Shown: positions 62,592 to 64,000 of the stretch, piece by piece
How the letters are laid out: each line of letters begins with the position of its first letter
Numbering within the stretch: the first letter of the stretch is position 1
Assembly (NCBI GenBank): GCA_041394185.1
Contig: JAWKIQ010000001.1
Location: 1,426,001 to 1,490,000 of the forward strand
DNA: 64,000 nt
Direction of reading: 5' to 3'
Origin: Acidimicrobiales bacterium
Lineage (GTDB): Bacteria > Actinomycetota > Acidimicrobiia > Acidimicrobiales > Poriferisodalaceae
Made by a program: the position numbers and the translations under genes
Notes under the pieces: generated by a model
The model's input: the letters and a program-made list of their open reading frames with translations, nothing else
What the model was told of the DNA's origin: nothing
Databases searched by the model: none

Positions 62592-64000
62592 CTACAGGAC
62601 GGTCACCAGGATGCGGCTACCGCCGCCCACGGCAACCGCCGGATAATCGGCTGCAGTCACGGCGCCACCGAGGGCACCGTCACCAGAATCACCCGAGATG
62701 AAGTTCTCGAGAGCCTGCTGGTAGCTGGCCGGCAGCTTCACCACCGAAGCCCCGTCGGGAATCGGGTAGCCGTCGCCACCATTGGCCAGGAAGTCGATGG
62801 TGACCAGGTCGACCGTGACCGCCTGGGCAACGTTGTTGACCAGCACCGGGGTGCCACCGTCGAGGGTGATGTCTGTGACATCCACCGACGGGTTGGCGCC
62901 ACCGTCGACAGGTGCCGTCGCCGGGTCGAACTCGACCTCGACGGTCATGCCTGCGATCTGGGCGAACGAGCCGTTGGAACCGGGCAGCTCACCCCAAGCG
63001 TGTTCGAGGATGTCCTCGAGCTGGCCGGGTGTGAGGTCCTCGATGACCGTGACGAAGTTCGCGAACGGCGCAAGGTCGAACGTGTCGAGCTGGGTGATGT
63101 CGTAGGGCGGCGTCACCCCGTCGCTGAACGAGTCGTTGCGGATGCCGCCACCATTCTGGATGGCGACCTGGGGCACGTCGGCGCCGTAATCGGCGGCGAG
63201 CTGCTGGCCCTGCCACAACAAAGCATCGGCGAACAGGTTGCCGAGGTTGGTCTCCTGGACCCGCTTGCCAGCGGTGTCACCGAACGTCGAGCCGCGGCCC
63301 GACTCGAGCTCTACCTCGGAGGTCGCCAACACGTTGGCCGCCAAACCGTCCTCGTACTCCGACACAGGATCGACGACGTTGGTCTGGATGAACTCGTCGG
63401 TTCCGGCGTCGGAGGTGACGAGAACGGGGCCAGACACATCCTCGATCGAGGTCACGTGGCCCATGCCGTCGAAGTTGACGACCAGGCGACCCAGATACCG
63501 GTAGTTGCCCGATGTGGTGACCACCGGCACGGTGTTGCCATCGGCGTCGGTTGCGACGATGGGGTACTCGCGCTCGGGCGTGTCACCCGGGGCCAGCACA
63601 TCGTCGTCGTTGGCCAGCAGTTCGTCACCACCGCCGGCCACGACAACGTCGACGTGGCGCAGCCCCGAGATCATCGAAACCTCGGCGTCGATGTCCTGCA
63701 GATGGCTGATGACGACGATGATGTCGACGCCAGCAGCGTGCAGAGCATTGGCTTGGGCCTGGATGACGGCTGGAACGTCGTCGTTGATGGTGACGTTGCG
63801 CGGGCTCGAGATCGTCGGCAGCGTCGGCGTGGTGATGCCGATGATGCCGACGCTGCGACCGCCTGCGTTGACCACCGTCGAGGGTGCCAGCTGGCCAGAC
63901 TCGACGAACGCCTGCATGGCCGGTTCGTTCTCGAAACCGAGATTCGCCGACAAGAACATGCGGTCGCTGTCGAAGCCACTGAGGAACTCGGCCGTGCGAT
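62592..64000 (-). CDS. 5'-nucleotidase/UshA-like metallophosphatase, C-terminal part; 5' end outside window
   Basis: About 468 residues are visible, open to the window edge. The frame reads AEFLSGFDSDRMFLSANLGFENEP at the edge, so the initial metallophosphatase motifs lie beyond. Visible are the second half of the calcineurin-like domain (VVISHLQDID, VDVVVAGGGDELL) and the 5'-nucleotidase C-terminal domain (NLFADALLWQ, IQNGGGIRND, FANFVTVIEDLTPGQL, VTIDFLANGGDGYP). The family releases phosphate from nucleotides outside the cell, so a signal peptide is expected upstream. GGGDELLAND replaces the more usual GHTH histidine-bearing motif, so the metal site may be altered. Confidence 0.88.
   Translation of the reverse strand, partial: RTAEFLSGFDSDRMFLSANLGFENEPAMQAFVESGQLAPSTVVNAGGRSVGIIGITTPTLPTISSPRNVTINDDVPAVIQAQANALHAAGVDIIVVISHLQDIDAEVSMISGLRHVDVVVAGGGDELLANDDDVLAPGDTPEREYPIVATDADGNTVPVVTTSGNYRYLGRLVVNFDGMGHVTSIEDVSGPVLVTSDAGTDEFIQTNVVDPVSEYEDGLAANVLATSEVELESGRGSTFGDTAGKRVQETNLGNLFADALLWQGQQLAADYGADVPQVAIQNGGGIRNDSFSDGVTPPYDITQLDTFDLAPFANFVTVIEDLTPGQLEDILEHAWGELPGSNGSFAQIAGMTVEVEFDPATAPVDGGANPSVDVTDITLDGGTPVLVNNVAQAVTVDLVTIDFLANGGDGYPIPDGASVVKLPASYQQALENFISGDSGDGALGGAVTAADYPAVAVGGGSRILVTVL

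Noticed and set aside
1..64000. tRNA, rRNA, insertion sequences, prophage or integrase genes
   Set aside because: I looked for characteristic conserved stems, transposase or integrase motifs and terminal repeats and found none I could support.

Overview
The window is a high-GC, gene-dense bacterial chromosome segment. It most likely comes from an actinobacterium, and Acidimicrobiia (an Ilumatobacter-like aquatic lineage) is my best guess. Supporting points are a mycothiol-type formaldehyde dehydrogenase (mscR) coupled to a metallo-beta-lactamase-fold gene, the actinobacterial gcvH / FHA (GarA-like) / MerR (FtsR) / DUF151 / MerR cluster, many GTG and TTG starts, and recurrent TAnnnT -10 elements 6-7 bases before start codons (leaderless style). 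The genus is inference. No rRNA, tRNA, insertion sequence, CRISPR array or prophage was seen.

Layout. 1-6.3 kb: 3' end of a GH2 beta-galactosidase, the mscR-MBL pair, a broken 3-hydroxyisobutyrate-dehydrogenase-like gene, and an OmpR-type two-component system whose kinase carries a frameshift. 6.3-10.5 kb (minus strand): a small anchored protein, an amidase, methylmalonate-semialdehyde dehydrogenase and a lipase-like hydrolase. 10.7-16.1 kb: small unknowns, a gamma-glutamylcyclotransferase/DUF480 fusion coupled to a HAD phosphatase, msrB, a flippase-like membrane protein and a PilZ c-di-GMP receptor. 16.2-20.9 kb (minus): MerR, a K+ channel, DUF151 nuclease, FtsR-type MerR, FHA protein, gcvH and a phosphatidyltransferase, with a HIT gene divergent from them. 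57.9-64 kb: SRAP peptidase, YceI-like lipocalin, malonyl-CoA decarboxylase, a thioredoxin-like ferredoxin, an alpha/beta hydrolase and a partial 5'-nucleotidase.

The outstanding region is 21.3-57.8 kb. A membrane GGDEF diguanylate cyclase diverges from two paralogous receptor-like membrane proteins with degenerate kinase ATPase domains. These are followed by three huge modular secreted or surface proteins: 2,676 aa, about 6,907 aa once one frameshift is repaired, and 991 aa. They are built from six-repeat FG-GAP propellers (9 propellers, 54 repeats by my count), thrombospondin-type-3-like Ca2+ arrays, CSLREA-like caps followed by beta-helix repeats, a recurring beta-sandwich-like domain with a VPAGxYRxE signature, and plant-like leucine-rich repeats at the C-termini of the two largest. 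Only the third has a C-terminal membrane anchor, and it is translationally coupled to the second. I propose a c-di-GMP-linked giant adhesion or matrix system, which is inference from neighbourhood and domains.

Three genes (3.2 kb, 4.7 kb and 37.15 kb) carry small lesions that restore perfect reading frames when undone. Either they are genuine recent mutations or the assembly has indel errors.
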